From NCBI GenBank assembly GCA_036386835.1, contig DASVUX010000003.1, forward strand, positions 1 to 64,000: a stretch of DNA of 64,000 nt. The letters run 5' to 3'. Below are positions 36,684 to 46,116 of the stretch, one piece after another (position 1 is the first letter of the stretch; every line of letters begins with the position of its first letter). The stretch is from 2-12-FULL-35-15 sp036386835. GTDB lineage: Bacteria; Bacteroidota; Bacteroidia; 2-12-FULL-35-15. Both the position numbers and the translations under genes were made by a program. The notes under the pieces are model-generated. The model was not told the origin of the DNA, made no database searches, and saw only the letters and a program-made list of their open reading frames with translations.

Positions 36684-38219
36684 TTATTCGAACAAGGGCA
36701 ATGTCCGTTGATTGATATCATTATTAAAACTTCCTATTGCCAGCATTCGCCATCTTTTTGCGGCTTCAGCATTCAGGATATCCAGGACAGGATATTCATC
36801 TTTCAGCACCACGGCATCTTCCAGGTCAATGTTCTCCCTCTTTATAAAGCCTTCGTTCGGTTTTACGCTCTCCAGCGAAGCATAAAAAAGAAGGTTCCTC
36901 TGGTTCGGATCAGGGTCGGTGGGAAGTACTTCCACCTTAAAACCCGAAGCGAGAAAAGTCTTGTATATCGACCGCATCGACTTCCCGATCTTTCCGTCAA
37001 TATATCCCAGGCTGTTTACAAATACGACTGCTCCGGGGTTCATGATCTGTTTTGTTTCTTCCAGTGATTCGGAAGTGAATACGTGGTTCGGAGGATCCTC
37101 TCCCTTGAATGTATCAAATACGATCAGGTCGTATTTTTTTTTGCAGGTCTTGATATAATGACGAGCATCATCAACCGTAACATTCACCTTATCACTCAGG
37201 AAAAAATACTTCTTCGCCACTTCCGCGATGCGCTTGTCAAGCTCGCAGACATCAACGGAAAAACCTCTTTCCGTCAGCCGTTTTGCAACACTGCCCCCGC
37301 CTAAGCCAAGGAGGAGGATCTTTGAATTTTTGGGAATCGAGTCTGCGAAATCAGAGATCCGGTAAACATACGTGAAGTATTTCTCTTCCTGGTTCCCTTC
37401 GTCAGCAAGTGAATCATACATCGTCTGGGAAATGCGGTTTACAAAAAGCCAACGGCTGTGGCCATCGATCTTTTTTTCCTTGTTATAACGTGGGTAATCC
37501 AATACCATGAGCTGGCCGAGCAACCCTTCAGAACTATATACAACCTTTATATTGGAAGCGGTTGATTTATAAGATGAAGCTGAAAAAGCCCATGCACAAA
37601 GCAAAAAAAACCCAAGGGCTTTACCGAATTGTTTCTGCTTTAAGAGGACGAGAAGCGGAAGAAAACCCAACACGACCCCGGTTATAATGGAGGGCAGTGT
37701 TAAACCGAAAGCAGGGATCACATAAAAACCGAAACCGAATGTAGCAATGATCCCACCTGCCGTTGACACCGCGTAAATTGCACCTGCTGCTTTTCCGGCC
37801 TGTTCAATATCAGTGGTGATCACCCGGATGATGAGCGGTGAAACCATGCCCATCATGAATACCGGCGGGAATAAAATAAACAGTGAGGAAACAATAACGG
37901 ATGGGATAAGGCTGTGCATCCCGATTATCCAAAGGATGAAACGCGATGAAAAAGGCATAAGGACAGTAAAAACAGCTGCAGCCAGGAGAACATAGAACAG
38001 TGTGAAGGGGTTCCTGCTTTTATAGGAAAGAATCCCTCCGGCAAAATATCCTGCTGCCAGTCCGCCCAATGTAATGGCAAGAACACTTGCCCAAACATAT
38101 AAAGAGGAACCGAAATACGGGGAAAGCATTTTAGCGCCAAGGAGCTCTGCTGCCATTACCGAGCCGCCTTCAATAAAGGAAAGCAGAAAATAAAAATTCC
38201 GGTTCTTTAATAATTGCAT
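36684..38219 (-). CDS. membrane-bound spermidine-synthase-like protein (fused MFS/spermidine synthase)
   Basis: 511 residues: about seven transmembrane helices (~1-215) followed by a soluble Rossmann-fold domain (~225-500). The latter shows the SAM-type glycine motif ILLLGLGGGSVAKRL (~305), the acidic DVCELDKRI, DDARHYIKT and the aminopropyltransferase-like YDLIVFDTFKGEDPPNHVF. Fused proteins of this type are widespread but biochemically poorly defined. Polyamine synthesis is not certain, and no speD is adjacent. ATG at 38219. Confidence 0.85.
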   Translation of the reverse strand: MQLLKNRNFYFLLSFIEGGSVMAAELLGAKMLSPYFGSSLYVWASVLAITLGGLAAGYFAGGILSYKSRNPFTLFYVLLAAAVFTVLMPFSSRFILWIIGMHSLIPSVIVSSLFILFPPVFMMGMVSPLIIRVITTDIEQAGKAAGAIYAVSTAGGIIATFGFGFYVIPAFGLTLPSIITGVVLGFLPLLVLLKQKQFGKALGFFLLCAWAFSASSYKSTASNIKVVYSSEGLLGQLMVLDYPRYNKEKKIDGHSRWLFVNRISQTMYDSLADEGNQEEKYFTYVYRISDFADSIPKNSKILLLGLGGGSVAKRLTERGFSVDVCELDKRIAEVAKKYFFLSDKVNVTVDDARHYIKTCKKKYDLIVFDTFKGEDPPNHVFTSESLEETKQIMNPGAVVFVNSLGYIDGKIGKSMRSIYKTFLASGFKVEVLPTDPDPNQRNLLFYASLESVKPNEGFIKRENIDLEDAVVLKDEYPVLDILNAEAAKRWRMLAIGSFNNDINQRTLPLFE

Positions 38220-38282
38220 AACTATCTTGAGCTGATAAAGATAGTTTTTTTTTGACCGCCGGATACAGGCTTCCTAAAAGAG

Positions 38283-38822
38283 TTAATCAAATGGTTCGTC
38301 AGAAAACACGATAGTGATTACGCCTGTGGCTTCTTTTTCTGTTTTAACGGGCTTGATTACACGCTCTCCCTTATATCTTGAATTCTGAGGGTCTATATCG
38401 TAGGCAGGGAACCATTTATGGATCTCCTCAAGAAAATTAAAACAATACAAATTCAACGGGGGAAGCTGGGCGATCCTTACTTCAGGATATGTAACATCTT
38501 TCATGGTTACCCTGCCTTTCCGCGAAACCGTTATATTAATCCTGACCACCTGGGTGCTTTTACCCCGCATGTCGACTTTTATATTACGGAACTTTTCCCG
38601 GAAATAAGCAGAATAGTTAAACGGAAAACCATAGCCTTCCACAATTGGGAAAGGTTGAAAACTATTCGGCCCTTTTGTATTGAAATCGGCTGATGCCATG
38701 ATATAGACACGCGGATCCTTTGCCCGTTCGATCCTGATGGTTCCCTGGTGTTCAAGCGAATCCGTCTGTGAAAAGAGCGGGACAAAGAAAAACGACAAAA
38801 CAATTAAATAAACGTATCTCAT
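38283..38822 (-). CDS. small exported protein with degenerate TonB-C-like fold
   Basis: 179 residues with a signal peptide (MRYVYLIVLSFFFVPLFSQ). The central part RINITVSRKGRVTMKDVTYPEV and the terminal VITIVFSDEPFD resemble the strand pattern of TonB C-terminal domains, where a beta strand with a KDG-like turn is followed by a helix and a final FxFP strand. The match is weak. It is the most distal of the minus-strand genes running from the ECF sigma factor, although 99 bp separate it from the previous gene. Function unknown. Confidence 0.65.
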   Translation of the reverse strand: MRYVYLIVLSFFFVPLFSQTDSLEHQGTIRIERAKDPRVYIMASADFNTKGPNSFQPFPIVEGYGFPFNYSAYFREKFRNIKVDMRGKSTQVVRINITVSRKGRVTMKDVTYPEVRIAQLPPLNLYCFNFLEEIHKWFPAYDIDPQNSRYKGERVIKPVKTEKEATGVITIVFSDEPFD

Positions 38823-38921
38823 GATGATTCTGCGAAAAGCTGATTTTTCGCATCTTTTTCAAAGGTTTCTTTCCAGGTTGTTGTATAAACTTTAGTCCTC
38901 ACATTCCTTTAAATCCCTAAC

Positions 38922-39362
38922 TTAATAAGTATGAATTTTGAAGCGGATGTTCATCCTGGTTGGTACAGGCTCCTGCGTGCATGTAGCCGGCATATAGAGT
39001 GGCATCAAACTTACAATTCGCTTAGCCTCGTTTTCAACTTCTTTGTCATTAATCGGATCCAGTACTTTCAGAAAGGTTGATTTTCCATCTTTTTCAATCA
39101 TATAGGAAAATTTCACCCATTCGTTGTCTTTGTGATTTTTAGCCGGGACCTTAAATTTAAAATCCTCGGTAATCAAAATCAATTCAGTAATAGTTGTGTC
39201 GGCAAATACAGGTTGAGTTTCCACATCCGTATAATTGTCCCTGCCAATTTCTTTATCAAAGACCGGTTTACATTTTTTGATCCGTCCTTTTACATTTTGC
39301 TGGCAAAACAGGGTATTGACAATAAAAACCGTGAAACAAAGCGTTACGAGTTTATTCTTCAT
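38922..39362 (-). CDS. small exported protein with TonB-C-like domain
   Basis: 146 residues: signal peptide (MKNKLVTLCFTVFIVNTLFC) and a domain at ~75-146 following the TonB-C plan: KFSYMIEKDGKSTFLKV, EVENEAKRIVSLMPLYMPA and a last strand RMNIRFKI. It lacks the long Pro-rich spacer and the membrane anchor of a true energy transducer. A cleaved signal would leave a soluble periplasmic protein. It follows the sigma-factor partner gene by 36 bp and is probably in the same transcript. Confidence 0.72.
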   Translation of the reverse strand: MKNKLVTLCFTVFIVNTLFCQQNVKGRIKKCKPVFDKEIGRDNYTDVETQPVFADTTITELILITEDFKFKVPAKNHKDNEWVKFSYMIEKDGKSTFLKVLDPINDKEVENEAKRIVSLMPLYMPATCTQEPVPTRMNIRFKIHTY

Positions 39363-39398
39363 AATTACTTTAGATTAACTTCTTTTGCATGTACCTGA

Positions 39399-41111
39399 TC
39401 AGATATTAAAAAAGGCCTTCATATCCTCCATCGTTTTGAACTCCTGGTCTACCCTTTTCATTAAAATTTCTTTATCGCCATTTTTTATACCTGCAAAATC
39501 TTCAGCACGCAGGTAATGAAGCACGCCATCTTCAACCGTCCATAAGACATTACTCGACTTTGGATCAAATGTAAAGCGCTGAACAGGATTCTTCACATAA
39601 GTATATATTCCGTTGCGTTTCTTGTCGGCAAGAAAAATCTCATAACATTTAATTTTCTGTTCGTCCTGCTTAACAAAAACTGCATTGCTGCAGATCACTC
39701 CCTGCGGATAAACACTTGGGTGATCACAATTATAAATCCCGAAGCTGCTGATCATAAAAACCCTCTTTACTTTCTGCTCTGCGCCCATAGCAGCAAGTTC
39801 GCGGTCACGATCCCTTTTCCATTTTGCAAGTGCTTCTTCCTGCTTTTTCTTTGCAGCCAGGATCTTTGCCTGGTATTCTTCCTCTATTTTCTTTTCCTCC
39901 TGCTTCCGTTTTTCAAGACTTGCAGAATACTTGTCGAATTTTTCCTGGAAACCTTTCATTGCAGCTTCATAATTCTTGCCTTCAAACACCGGGTAGACCA
40001 CCAGCTCTACCTTCCGGGAACCTTTGAGAAGGTGAAGCACATAACTCTCTTCGCTTTTGTTTAAAGTGGCATCCTCCCACAAGGTTTTGTTCAGGTCCGC
40101 CCAGACAGCTTTATTTATGCCTTTATTCTCCGGGCTTAATTCCCACTGAACATTCTTATAAACACTGAATTCAGGGAATTCTTTAAGATCGAGCTCAAGA
40201 TTGAATGTGTATTTCTCTTTATTAAGCTTTGCAGGCTTAACAGGCTCTGGCGGAGAATCCGGAAGCGCAGCCAGCTGTGTTGTCATCTCCGTTTTTGCTT
40301 CGGCTTTCTCTTTCTCTATCTGCCTGTATTCCTGCAATTGTTCAAATTCCTGTTCCGGAGCTACATTAAGACTTGTCCCCGGTTTGTCCGCAGACACAAC
40401 CACCTTTTCCTTGCCGAGACATGACCAGTTATTTTTCACTGTATCCAGCTTGTATAAATTATAATGTGTTCCCTGCTGTTCTGATGCAAGCTCAACATTT
40501 ATAGTCTTACCGGCAGCCATTTCCACCTGCTTTCCGTCTTTATAGGCCAGCATTTCCATCATTCCTGCAGATTCGAAATGATACCTTCGACCTGCGCTGT
40601 CATACGTCATCGGGATGCCGCTTACGAAAAAATCAGCTACATCATGAAACTCACGGTATCTCAATTCAATCTCCCCTTTCAGTGGTTTTCCGTCTGCACC
40701 GGCAAATGCATTTTCAGGCACTGTCAGCCTGGAGCCTGTCCCGAACTCAAAAGAGCCGCCCTTCTCTGCATTGACTTTATACACAACGTAGGGAACATTC
40801 AGGCCTTTAAGAGGCGGGGCGATGCATGGTTTTGCTTCTTCCGTTTTATAGAATTCCGACAAGCCGCTGTCTTCCTGTCCCTGGACTACCGGTGCAGTAC
40901 TTTTAACGACTTCTTTTTTATCACCCAGGAGCAGGATAGTGGTCACCACTACCGCAGTGAGAGCAACTACACCTGAAAGGAACCAGGGCTTTTTAAACAA
41001 TGGTTTCTGAACCAGGGTTGATGAATTTTTCAAAACCGAATTAAAGTCTTTGCGCTGGCTGATCTCATCTGCACTTACTTCCTGGCGGTTAATGTTAATT
41101 TTTCGTTTCAT
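39399..41111 (-). CDS. single-pass membrane protein paired with an ECF sigma factor
   Basis: 570 residues. The first ~45 are cytoplasmic and basic (MKRKININRQEVSADEISQR), then one transmembrane helix (~46-65, WFLSGVVALTAVVVTTILLL) and a large periplasmic part. The latter has a beta-rich region (~105-215; GSRLTVPENAFAG, LKGEIELRYREF) resembling ZU5-like or adhesin domains, and a long Lys/Glu coiled coil (~375-450). It starts 89 bp after the sigma gene. Topology and position suggest an anti-sigma or signal-sensing role, but no known anti-sigma motif such as a zinc-binding ASD is visible. I do not recognise the family. Confidence 0.75.
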   Translation of the reverse strand: MKRKININRQEVSADEISQRKDFNSVLKNSSTLVQKPLFKKPWFLSGVVALTAVVVTTILLLGDKKEVVKSTAPVVQGQEDSGLSEFYKTEEAKPCIAPPLKGLNVPYVVYKVNAEKGGSFEFGTGSRLTVPENAFAGADGKPLKGEIELRYREFHDVADFFVSGIPMTYDSAGRRYHFESAGMMEMLAYKDGKQVEMAAGKTINVELASEQQGTHYNLYKLDTVKNNWSCLGKEKVVVSADKPGTSLNVAPEQEFEQLQEYRQIEKEKAEAKTEMTTQLAALPDSPPEPVKPAKLNKEKYTFNLELDLKEFPEFSVYKNVQWELSPENKGINKAVWADLNKTLWEDATLNKSEESYVLHLLKGSRKVELVVYPVFEGKNYEAAMKGFQEKFDKYSASLEKRKQEEKKIEEEYQAKILAAKKKQEEALAKWKRDRDRELAAMGAEQKVKRVFMISSFGIYNCDHPSVYPQGVICSNAVFVKQDEQKIKCYEIFLADKKRNGIYTYVKNPVQRFTFDPKSSNVLWTVEDGVLHYLRAEDFAGIKNGDKEILMKRVDQEFKTMEDMKAFFNI

Positions 41112-41200
41112 TTGAGTAATTATATATTCAATTTTGTTTTTTAATAATCAGTTCTGATGCCTGGTATAAACGTTAATCATCCTGCCAGCTTATACTGAAC

Positions 41201-41764
41201 CTATTTTATCATTTTCTTTAATTTTTCAAGAACCCGGTAAGTCTTCACCTTTGCATTATTTTCAGTGATCTCCAGGATCTCCGCTATTTCTTTGAATGCC
41301 CGTTTTTCAAAGAACCTCATTTCTATAAGCTGCAGCTCATCTTCCGGCAGTCCGGAAATTATCTCAACTATCTTATCATGATATTCTTCGATCTTACTTT
41401 CCTGGATCTCTTCTATAATATGATAAACACTTACGGATTCAATATTAACAGTTCTCTGCGCTTTTTCTGCCCGGTAAAGATTATTAACCTCGCTTGATGC
41501 GATCCGGTAAAGCCATGAAGCAAATGGCACACCGCGGAATTCATATTTATGAAGGTTACCCAGGGCTTTTAAAAAAGTTTGCTGTGCCGCATCAAAAGCC
41601 TGCTCCTTATCATCAAGGCGCTGGTAAATGAAGCGAAAGATCTGCTCATAGTATTTATCATAGATCGCAGCGAACCGTTCAGGGTTCTTCTTCGCAGCCT
41701 CAATAACCGTCTGCTCATGGGCAAGGTCGGCCGGTGTTGCATGATATTTTGACGTTTGTAGCAT
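41201..41764 (-). CDS. ECF-type RNA polymerase sigma factor
   Basis: 187 residues. Region 2 is visible as FAAIYDKYYEQIFRFIYQRL, AFDAAQQTFLKAL and FASWLYRIASSEVNNLYR (~30-100). Region 4 is visible as ISGLPEDELQLIEMRFFEKRAFKEIAEIL followed by a helix-turn-helix (TENNAKVKTYRVLEKLKKM) at ~135-187; these are quoted as separate short segments of one domain. It is the first gene of a run that includes a membrane-anchored partner and exported proteins, a typical envelope-stress or signal-responsive layout. Its regulon is unknown. Confidence 0.92.
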   Translation of the reverse strand: MLQTSKYHATPADLAHEQTVIEAAKKNPERFAAIYDKYYEQIFRFIYQRLDDKEQAFDAAQQTFLKALGNLHKYEFRGVPFASWLYRIASSEVNNLYRAEKAQRTVNIESVSVYHIIEEIQESKIEEYHDKIVEIISGLPEDELQLIEMRFFEKRAFKEIAEILEITENNAKVKTYRVLEKLKKMIK

Positions 41765-41842
41765 ATATTAATTTAAGCGTGATTCAATAACGATTTCCCT
41801 GCAAATCTCCTTTATAACGGAAACGCCCCGAAAAGATACAGA

Positions 41843-42262
41843 TTATCTTAACCGGAACCTGATCGGGAGGTTGAACTGTACTTTTACCGGGGTGCCCGCC
41901 TTTTTTCCCGGGATGAACCCGGGCATCATGCCGATGACCCTGAGAGCCTCGGAATCACATTCGGGGCAACCCGGAATCCCCTTTATTACCCTTAATCCGC
42001 TTAGACTTCCATTTTCTGCCACTACAAATGTAATGTAAACAGTTCCTGAAATCCCCTTTTCCAGGGCTGTACGCGGATAAACGAAATTCGAACTGATGAA
42101 CGCCATTAATGCTTCTGTCCCACCCGGAAATTCGGGCATTTGTTCAACAACGCTATAAACAGTGTCGGCCGGAAGCTTTTTTACTTTAATCGTACCAATT
42201 CCGTTTGTTTGTGCATAAGAGCTGAATGCAAGAGGAAGAAGACAAATGAATAATGCCCGCAT
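41843..42262 (-). CDS. secreted TonB-C-domain protein (CxxC type)
   Basis: 139 residues with a signal peptide (MRALFICLLPLAFSSYAQ) and a TonB C-terminal domain (~45-139): MPEFPGGTEALMAFISSNFVYP, GTVYITFVVAENGSLS, SEALRVIGMMPGFIPGKKAG and NLPIRFRL. The loop before the second helix carries Cys-Pro-Glu-Cys (PGCPECDSEA). Like its neighbour at 42293 it has no Pro-rich linker, so it is probably not a complete energy transducer. Paralogue of the 42293 gene, 30 bp downstream of it. Confidence 0.82.
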   Translation of the reverse strand: MRALFICLLPLAFSSYAQTNGIGTIKVKKLPADTVYSVVEQMPEFPGGTEALMAFISSNFVYPRTALEKGISGTVYITFVVAENGSLSGLRVIKGIPGCPECDSEALRVIGMMPGFIPGKKAGTPVKVQFNLPIRFRLR

Positions 42263-42292
42263 AATTATATATTTGATAAAGGGGATGATATA

Positions 42293-42739
42293 TTACCTGA
42301 ACTCTATTGGTAAGCGGATACTTGTGGCTGCGACCTTCCCATTCCGGGTACCGGGGTTCCATGGCCCCATCAGCCTGATCAGCCTTAATGCTTCTGTATC
42401 ACATTCACCGCAGCCGGGTACTCCCTGGCTGATTGCTATGCTCCCGATTTTTCCGTCAGGGAAAACAGTAAAAGAAGTATTACAGGTCCCGCTGATTTTT
42501 TTATTTTTCACTTTACCGGGAACCCTGATATTTTCCGCAATAAATTTCTTTAAAGCCGCATCGCCACCTTTATACTGAGCCGGGACAATTATCCATTCTG
42601 AACTCTGTTCAGTCCGTATATAAGCAGTATCAACTGATCCCGTTATTTTCCCCGGCTTTTTCACCCTCACTGTCCCGTGCTTCTCCTGCCCGGAGAGCGT
42701 TGCGCTCATCAGCAAAAAGATAATAAGGAGTGTTCTCAT
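42293..42739 (-). CDS. secreted TonB-C-domain protein, paralogue of 41843
   Basis: 148 residues: signal peptide MRTLLIIFLLMSATLSGQ, a short linker, then a TonB-C domain (~60-148) with YKGGDAALKKFIAENI, NTSFTVFPDGKIGS, TEALRLIRLMGPWNPG and terminal RLPIEFR. The loop holds Cys-Gly-Glu-Cys (PGCGECDTEA), aligned with the CPEC of the next gene. The two genes probably arose by tandem duplication and are co-transcribed toward the ECF sigma gene. Partner proteins are unknown. Confidence 0.8.
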   Translation of the reverse strand: MRTLLIIFLLMSATLSGQEKHGTVRVKKPGKITGSVDTAYIRTEQSSEWIIVPAQYKGGDAALKKFIAENIRVPGKVKNKKISGTCNTSFTVFPDGKIGSIAISQGVPGCGECDTEALRLIRLMGPWNPGTRNGKVAATSIRLPIEFR

Positions 42740-42820
42740 TTTGTTTTTTTATAATAACGGAGAAGAGTTCAAAAGATACAGTTTAGGGGAAGTTCCAGGA
42801 GAACGCTGAAACCCGGTGAT

Positions 42821-45800
42821 TTATTTTACAGCAACTATTTCCAGGTCTTCGATATACACCAGCAGTTTCTCTGTGACCAGGTAACCCATCTGCGACAGAA
42901 GATCACCATAATGAATGATCTGCTCCAGGTGCTTTGTTTTTTTACCACCCGTTTTATAATCTATTATAACGGCATTCTTATTATCAATAACAACACGGTC
43001 GGGTCGGAAAAAATCACCGGCCAGTGAAATCACTTCTGCTTCATTCTTTACTATCAGCCCTTTGCGGAAGCAGCCTTTCAAAGCGGGCAGCTCAATGATC
43101 TTTCCTATCGTAAGCTGCAAATGCGTTTTTTCTTCCCGGTCAATGAGCCCTTCCGCGAGCATGCTTTGCAGCGCGGCTTCAACATCTTCCGAATATTTTA
43201 TTCTTGATAAGGCAGTATGGACCATGACACCATAATCTTTTTTTGTCTCCGCCATCGCTGTGTTCCAGATGCTCGGGGCGGCTGTCCGCATTTTAATGCT
43301 CTCGCGCCACTGGTTAGAGTTAAAGGATTCCAGTTTGAAATTCAGAACAGGAACTTCTGCTTTATGACCAACATGCAACTGCTCCTTCCCGAACGTATAA
43401 ATGTTAACCGCATCCTGCCATTGGCCTGTGGACTGGTAGTAAAAAGCAAGCATATCGCTGGTCTTGCCAATATTGGAGGGGTTCCGTGAAGGTTTGTCGG
43501 CAAGGATATACATCCTTTCTTCCGGGCGCGTGAATGCAACATACATCACATTCATGCTATCGAGCAAGGATTTGCTTTTCTCTTCCTCATACAGGTCAGC
43601 GTAAGGTGTTTCCTTCAGGCTTTCACTCACAGGGACAAGCGCGGAGGAAAGGTTCGGAAGCTTTTCATTTTCTAAGCTGATCCAGAGATTATCTTTCCCG
43701 TTCTTTACCTTACCATTGGAGAATGGCAGGATCACTACAGGAAATTCAAGTCCTTTGGAACGATGGATGGTCATGATGCTCACCGCATTCATTCCCTGCG
43801 GGATCACTAACGAAGCCTTTTCTTTTTTGTCTTCCCAATAAAGGATAAAATCGTTAAGGTTATTGTTTTTTTTAATGCTGTAGTTCAACACTTCATCAAG
43901 GTAAAACTGGATATAAGCATTAGGTTCTGCATTCAGCCTGAACAGCCCTACAAGCTCTTCCACCAGCTCATACAGCGCCATCTTTGAAAGAATACTGTCA
44001 TTGAATTGTGGCGCTGCCATCCGGATAACAGGCAGAAGGCCTTTTTCATTCTTCAGCGAGATCAGTTCATCAATACCCGATGTTATGTTCCCGGAAAAAA
44101 TAAGGTATTCCAGGATCTCGGTGTGCACAATATTATCATTGGTGCTTGCCAGGAATTTAAGTACCGAATGCAGGAAATTGACATCTCGTGAATTACTAAG
44201 TAACAGGGAGTCCGAAGATATAACCGGGATGTTCTTCTCTGTAAGGTAATTTGCGATCTCGCTTCCGTCAGTGTTCTTGCGGACAAGAATAGCAACATCC
44301 TTGAGTTGATAATTATCTTCCAGGAGCCGTAGAATAATTGCGTATGTCCTTTCAAAATTCTTCTCACGCCATTCCTCCTGCTCTTCTTCCAGGAACTCCA
44401 CCTGTACAAAACCTCCCGTATTCGCGGGATTGAATTCCTGCTCGAGATCATCGTAGATTCCACGGTACTTTTCATTCAGCTGCCCGGATAAGACCCGGAA
44501 AACTGAATTGTTAAATTCGATGATCTCTTTTTTACTCCTGAAATTCCTGTTCAGTACTTTTGGATCATGGTTGCGCTTAAGGGACGCTTCCCTCTCAAGT
44601 ACCAGTGGATTATCATTATGGGAGAAGATCTCCGGGAGCTTTGCAAACTGCTCCACTTCGCCTCCCCTCCAGCGGTAGATCGCCTGCTTGCCGTCACCTA
44701 CAAGCATCGTGAAGTATCCGCTTGCCAGTGAATTGTCAATCAGCGGAAGCAGGTTCTGAAACTGCAGCACGGAAGTATCCTGGAATTCATCAATCAGGTA
44801 GTTGTTATACCTTTCTCCCAATCGTTCATAAATAAAAGGGATCGGCTCATTAAGAACGATCTTTGCGATCATTTTATTAAACTCAGAAATATGTACAATG
44901 CTGTTCTGCGATTTATATTCACTGAGAAGTTTTTCTATTTCATTCAGAACGGCAAGGGAATAAATGTTCCTGTTGATCAGCTGAAATAAGGTGTAATCCG
45001 AAAACCGTTCTTCCTTTATTACCTGGATGTTTTGAAATGCATCCAGTAATCCTGGTTTGAGCGCATCTATAGTCGCCTGGTCTTCGCGTGAAATTTTCCC
45101 TGCATACCATTTATCTTCACCTGTAGTTGCCCTGCAATAAGTATTTGGGGCTATTGCATCTACTCTTCCTTTTGCAAGTTTCTCAAAATATCCTGCTATA
45201 CCGCGATCACCCTGAAAAAAATGTTTCGCTGTCAGCCCGCTGTTAACGATCAGGCCGTGGGCCTTTACAGCCTGGCCTTTTACATCTCCCTCGAAGCTTT
45301 TGATCTCGGTATAAAGTGTTTCCCTGATCTTAAAGAAGTCATCAACCGTGAGATCTTTCAGCCTTTCAATATACACAGCGCCTTCCTCATTCAGGAGGTT
45401 CTTTGCAAAACGCATCAGGTCAGTTTCAATGTGCCAGCTTTTCTCATCATCTGTTTTGCTTTCCGTAAACTCTATCAGCGCCCTTGTCAGCTTCTCATCA
45501 TTCCCGATCCGGGCAATAAGAAGATCGATCGCCTGCGAGAGCAGCTTTTCATCATCCATCTCAATTTCAAATGTCATCGGGATCTTGAGGTCGAAGGCAA
45601 ATGTCCTCACCACTTTATGCACAAATGCATCGATCGTACCTATTGCAAAATCAGAATAATTATGAAGTATTGATGTGAGGATCCGTTTTGCACGCTGCCG
45701 GATCAAAGCTTCTGTCATATTTCCCGAAGCATTCAGCTTCGGATGCTGCAGCAGGATCCCCAGCAGCGTTTTCGATCCGCCCGAAATATTTTTATAATCA

Positions 45801-46009
45801 TCTTCAGCAAGCTCTTTCAATGCTTTTACAATCCGCTCCTTCATTTCAGCAGCGGCCTTATTTGTGAAAGTTATAGCAAGAATATGTTTGTACGCTTTCG
45901 GAGGATTAGATTCATCATTCAGTGCCAGGGCAAGGTATTCCTTAACCAGCGTGAATGTTTTACCGGAGCCGGCAGAGGATTTGTAGATCGTGAAATTCTT
46001 ATCAGGCAT
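42821..46009 (-). CDS. AddA/RecB-like UvrD-family helicase-nuclease
   Basis: 1062 residues of superfamily 1A helicase with C-terminal nuclease. Walker A is YKSSAGSGKTFTLVK (~9-23), motif Ia AITFTNKAAAEMKER, motif II NYLIDEFQDTS, motif III VGDGKQAIYRWRGG, motif V MTIHRSKGLEFPVVI and motif VI YVAFTRPEERMYI. The PD-(D/E)XK nuclease is at ~1010-1045 with DRVVID and AVIIDYKTGGK. Such proteins resect double-strand breaks with an AddB partner. No AddB-like gene adjoins it: upstream is a divergent subtilase, downstream the TonB-C pair. Confidence 0.9.
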   Translation of the reverse strand: MPDKNFTIYKSSAGSGKTFTLVKEYLALALNDESNPPKAYKHILAITFTNKAAAEMKERIVKALKELAEDDYKNISGGSKTLLGILLQHPKLNASGNMTEALIRQRAKRILTSILHNYSDFAIGTIDAFVHKVVRTFAFDLKIPMTFEIEMDDEKLLSQAIDLLIARIGNDEKLTRALIEFTESKTDDEKSWHIETDLMRFAKNLLNEEGAVYIERLKDLTVDDFFKIRETLYTEIKSFEGDVKGQAVKAHGLIVNSGLTAKHFFQGDRGIAGYFEKLAKGRVDAIAPNTYCRATTGEDKWYAGKISREDQATIDALKPGLLDAFQNIQVIKEERFSDYTLFQLINRNIYSLAVLNEIEKLLSEYKSQNSIVHISEFNKMIAKIVLNEPIPFIYERLGERYNNYLIDEFQDTSVLQFQNLLPLIDNSLASGYFTMLVGDGKQAIYRWRGGEVEQFAKLPEIFSHNDNPLVLEREASLKRNHDPKVLNRNFRSKKEIIEFNNSVFRVLSGQLNEKYRGIYDDLEQEFNPANTGGFVQVEFLEEEQEEWREKNFERTYAIILRLLEDNYQLKDVAILVRKNTDGSEIANYLTEKNIPVISSDSLLLSNSRDVNFLHSVLKFLASTNDNIVHTEILEYLIFSGNITSGIDELISLKNEKGLLPVIRMAAPQFNDSILSKMALYELVEELVGLFRLNAEPNAYIQFYLDEVLNYSIKKNNNLNDFILYWEDKKEKASLVIPQGMNAVSIMTIHRSKGLEFPVVILPFSNGKVKNGKDNLWISLENEKLPNLSSALVPVSESLKETPYADLYEEEKSKSLLDSMNVMYVAFTRPEERMYILADKPSRNPSNIGKTSDMLAFYYQSTGQWQDAVNIYTFGKEQLHVGHKAEVPVLNFKLESFNSNQWRESIKMRTAAPSIWNTAMAETKKDYGVMVHTALSRIKYSEDVEAALQSMLAEGLIDREEKTHLQLTIGKIIELPALKGCFRKGLIVKNEAEVISLAGDFFRPDRVVIDNKNAVIIDYKTGGKKTKHLEQIIHYGDLLSQMGYLVTEKLLVYIEDLEIVAVK

Positions 46010-46116
46010 TTTAGTGGAAATGTAATTGCAAATTACACATTAAATCGCTAATATTGTTATAGAGGAAACTTAAGTTTTCCCCTCAGAACGCACAACGATC
46101 CGCAATTTAAACACCG

